Assembly (NCBI GenBank): GCA_964553505.1
Contig: CAZKKX010000112.1
Location: 1 to 8,190, forward strand
Direction of reading: 5' to 3'
DNA length: 8,190 nucleotides
Source: JAENZQ01 sp964553505
Lineage (GTDB): Bacteria; Bacillota; Clostridia; Peptostreptococcales; JAAYPU01
Made by a program: the position numbers and the translations under genes. A model generated the notes under the pieces. It saw only the letters and a list, made by a program, of their open reading frames with translations, did not search any database and was not told the origin of the DNA. Below are positions 6,411 to 8,190 of the stretch, piece by piece. How positions within the stretch are numbered: the stretch's first letter is position 1; every line of letters begins with the position of its first letter.

Positions 6411-6459
6411 CTAAGATACTTTATTAGTTTTAGAATGATTTCTTTGGGATTTAAATCAA

Positions 6460-7842
6460 TTATTGTTTTTTTTGATGGATAGCCATTCCTTTAAGACTCA
6501 AAGCAGCTTCGGTAATACTTTCGGTTATAGTAGGATGAGCATGTATGGTGGAAATAAGTTCATCTTCTGTTGCTTCTAATCGTATTGCAAGAGCAGCTTC
6601 AGAAATAATATCCGTTGCTCTGGGTCCGTAGATATGGATACCTAATATTTCACCATATTGTTCTCCGGCAATTATTTTTACAATTCCAGTTCCGTTATTT
6701 TCAATAATTGCTTTGCCGTTTCCCGATAGAAAGAATCTGCCGATTTTATATTTCAGTCCCTGCTGTTTGGCTTGCTCTTCTGTCAAACCGACTCCTGCTG
6801 CTTCAGGATTGGTGTAAATACAGGAGGGAATTGTTTGGGGATAATATGCGGCTTTATAACCTAAAGCATGTTCCACAGCCGCTACCCCTTGAGCTGAAGC
6901 CGCATGAGCCAGCATTATTTTACCATTGCAATCACCGATGGCATATATACCAGAGAGATTGGTTTCAAAGTTTTTGTTTACGATAATATTATTATGTTGC
7001 ATTAATATACCTGCTTTTTCAAGACCAATATTTGAAGTATTCGGTTTCCTTCCAATTGCAATCATAATATATTCTGCAGTTATCGAATGTTTTTTTTCTT
7101 GGCATATAAAATGGGCTGTTAATTGATTTCCTTTTTCTATTATTTCTGTCAATGTGGATTTCGTTTTAAATTCAACACCTATTGTGTTAAGCTGTTGCTT
7201 GATACGATTCGCTATATCTCCATCGGTTTCGGTCAGTATTTCTTCAAGCTGTTCAATGACTGTTACTTTACAACCAAATGAAGCAAATAAACTTGCGAAT
7301 TCGATTCCAATGATACCACCTCCTACAATAACCATTGACTGAGGAAGAGATGGTAGACAAAGTGCTTCTGTGCTGTTAATTACTCCTTTTAAATCGGCAC
7401 CTGGAAAATCCAAAGAAACAGGAACAGATCCGACTGCTAAGATTATTGCATCGCCGTATAAGTCTTCTTTACCGTCAATTCTTATTGTATGGTCATCTAT
7501 CAAAGTACCTCTGCCGTTGTGTAATACAACATGATTTGAACGCAACAAGCTTTTTATTCCGCCAACTAATTGACTAACTACTTCTTCTTTTCTTTTGATT
7601 AATGTATCCCAGTCAATTTCGATTTTATTAGGTTTTAATCCCATTAAACCACTGTGCAAGATTGATTGATATAATTCTGATGTATGAAGTAAGACCTTTG
7701 TTGGAATACAACCCACATTAAGACATGTACCACCCAGCTTTGCATTTTCTATAAGATGTACTTCTGCCTTAAGTTGTGCTGCACGAATGGCGGCAACATA
7801 ACCTCCCGGGCCTCCTCCAAGAATGATAATTTTTTTTGACAT
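6460..7842 (-). CDS. lpdA: Dihydrolipoyl dehydrogenase (E3)
   Basis: This 460-residue flavoprotein reoxidises the dihydrolipoyl group of an E2 subunit and passes electrons through FAD to NAD+. All key parts are intact: the FAD motif GGGPGG (9-14), the redox disulfide GGTCLNVGC (Cys40 and Cys45), the NAD motif GGGIIG (174-179), the second FAD motif YAIGD (300-304), and the C-terminal catalytic pair in HAHPTITE (His436, Glu441). The length is typical and there is no fused lipoyl domain. AAGGAGG (7850-7856) lies 7 bases before the ATG. The E2 gene ends 16 bases upstream, so the two are cotranscribed and E3 probably serves this complex. DUF296 and SDR genes follow in the same direction. Confidence 0.96.
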   Translation of the reverse strand: MSKKIIILGGGPGGYVAAIRAAQLKAEVHLIENAKLGGTCLNVGCIPTKVLLHTSELYQSILHSGLMGLKPNKIEIDWDTLIKRKEEVVSQLVGGIKSLLRSNHVVLHNGRGTLIDDHTIRIDGKEDLYGDAIILAVGSVPVSLDFPGADLKGVINSTEALCLPSLPQSMVIVGGGIIGIEFASLFASFGCKVTVIEQLEEILTETDGDIANRIKQQLNTIGVEFKTKSTLTEIIEKGNQLTAHFICQEKKHSITAEYIMIAIGRKPNTSNIGLEKAGILMQHNNIIVNKNFETNLSGIYAIGDCNGKIMLAHAASAQGVAAVEHALGYKAAYYPQTIPSCIYTNPEAAGVGLTEEQAKQQGLKYKIGRFFLSGNGKAIIENNGTGIVKIIAGEQYGEILGIHIYGPRATDIISEAALAIRLEATEDELISTIHAHPTITESITEAALSLKGMAIHQKKQ

Positions 7843-7858
7843 TCAAAGTCCTCCTTGA

Positions 7859-8190
7859 TTATAAAATCAACAAATATGGCTGCTCAAGAAGATATTTCAC
7901 TTTTTCCATGAATACGGCTGCTACAACACCGTCAATTAAACGATGGTCAAAGGAAAGGCAAAGATTCATCATAGAGCGAATTGTAATTTCATTTTCTATT
8001 ACAATTGGTTCGTTTACTATTCTACACACACCCAGTATGGCACTTTCCGGAGGATTGATTATTGGTGTGAATTGGTCAACGCCATACATTCCGAGATTTG
8101 AAACTGTAAAAGTTCCACCTGTGATTTCTTCAGGTGTAAGATCGCCTTTTCGTGCCTTTTCACTCAATATTGACAGCTCATTTCTTATGG
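7859..8190 (-). CDS. Dihydrolipoamide acyltransferase (E2), C-terminal part, cut by window edge
   Basis: 109 C-terminal residues of the E2 catalytic domain are visible; the N-terminal lipoyl and E3-binding domains and the start lie beyond base 8190. The frame is open to the edge, and homologous sequence (NELSILSEKARKGDL) continues upstream of the TTG at 8167, which is not a start. Family landmarks are GGTFTVSNLGMYGVD, INPPESAILGV and the active-site motif FDHRLIDG, with the catalytic His and Asp. The reaction is transfer of an acyl group from lipoyl to CoA. E2 followed directly by E3 fits acetoin dehydrogenase and pyruvate-type complexes; this fragment cannot separate acetoin, pyruvate and branched-chain types. 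Confidence 0.93.
   Translation of the reverse strand, partial: IRNELSILSEKARKGDLTPEEITGGTFTVSNLGMYGVDQFTPIINPPESAILGVCRIVNEPIVIENEITIRSMMNLCLSFDHRLIDGVVAAVFMEKVKYLLEQPYLLIL

Noticed and set aside
6708..7342. Plus-strand open frames opposite the E3 gene
   Set aside because: Shadows of a fully conserved dihydrolipoyl dehydrogenase; no start signals or recognisable domains.
1..8190. tRNA or rRNA genes, CRISPR array, phage genes, and known riboswitches
   Set aside because: No regularly spaced repeats, cloverleaf sequences, rRNA-like segments or recognisable riboswitch cores were found on either strand by eye.

Overview
The window looks like chromosomal DNA of a low-GC anaerobic Firmicute, probably a clostridium-like organism. 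It is AT-rich (roughly one third G+C by eye), nearly every gene has a strong AGGAGG-type ribosome binding site, and a TRAP carboxylate importer lies beside an E2/E3-type acyl-transferring dehydrogenase operon. The genus cannot be read from the sequence.

Region 1 (about 1-1850) is a compact restriction-modification module. A rightward MjaI-family type II endonuclease gene (135-737) and a leftward N4-cytosine methyltransferase gene of the M.MthZI/M.MjaI kind (743-1783) meet tail to tail. Only 5 bases separate them, and both stop codons lie inside one perfect 12-bp hairpin. Characterised relatives recognise CTAG. Scanning by eye I found only one CTAG in the whole window (1831-1834). It overlaps the -35 hexamer of the best promoter in front of the methyltransferase gene, which suggests feedback control of methyltransferase expression by methylation of its own site.

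Region 2 (2000-4877, minus strand) is a complete TRAP transporter operon in the order dctP (lipoprotein-type solute receptor), dctQ (small permease), dctM (large permease). A perfect 11-bp hairpin lies between dctP and dctQ, and dctQ and dctM overlap as TAATG. A 279-bp leader with promoter-like and operator-like elements (4878-5156) precedes dctP.

Region 3 (5157-8190, minus strand) is the downstream end of a catabolic operon. In transcription order it holds the C-terminal catalytic part of an E2 dihydrolipoamide acyltransferase (cut by the window edge), E3 dihydrolipoyl dehydrogenase, a small PCC/DUF296-domain protein, and a FabG-like NAD-type short-chain dehydrogenase. E2-E3 order fits an acetoin-dehydrogenase or pyruvate-dehydrogenase-like complex. 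With the TRAP importer next door, the set may take up and oxidise a small hydroxy- or oxo-compound, but the E1 genes that would fix the substrate lie outside the window. The DUF296 gene has a good ribosome binding site but no ATG, GTG or TTG in frame at the right distance, so it may start at a non-canonical codon.
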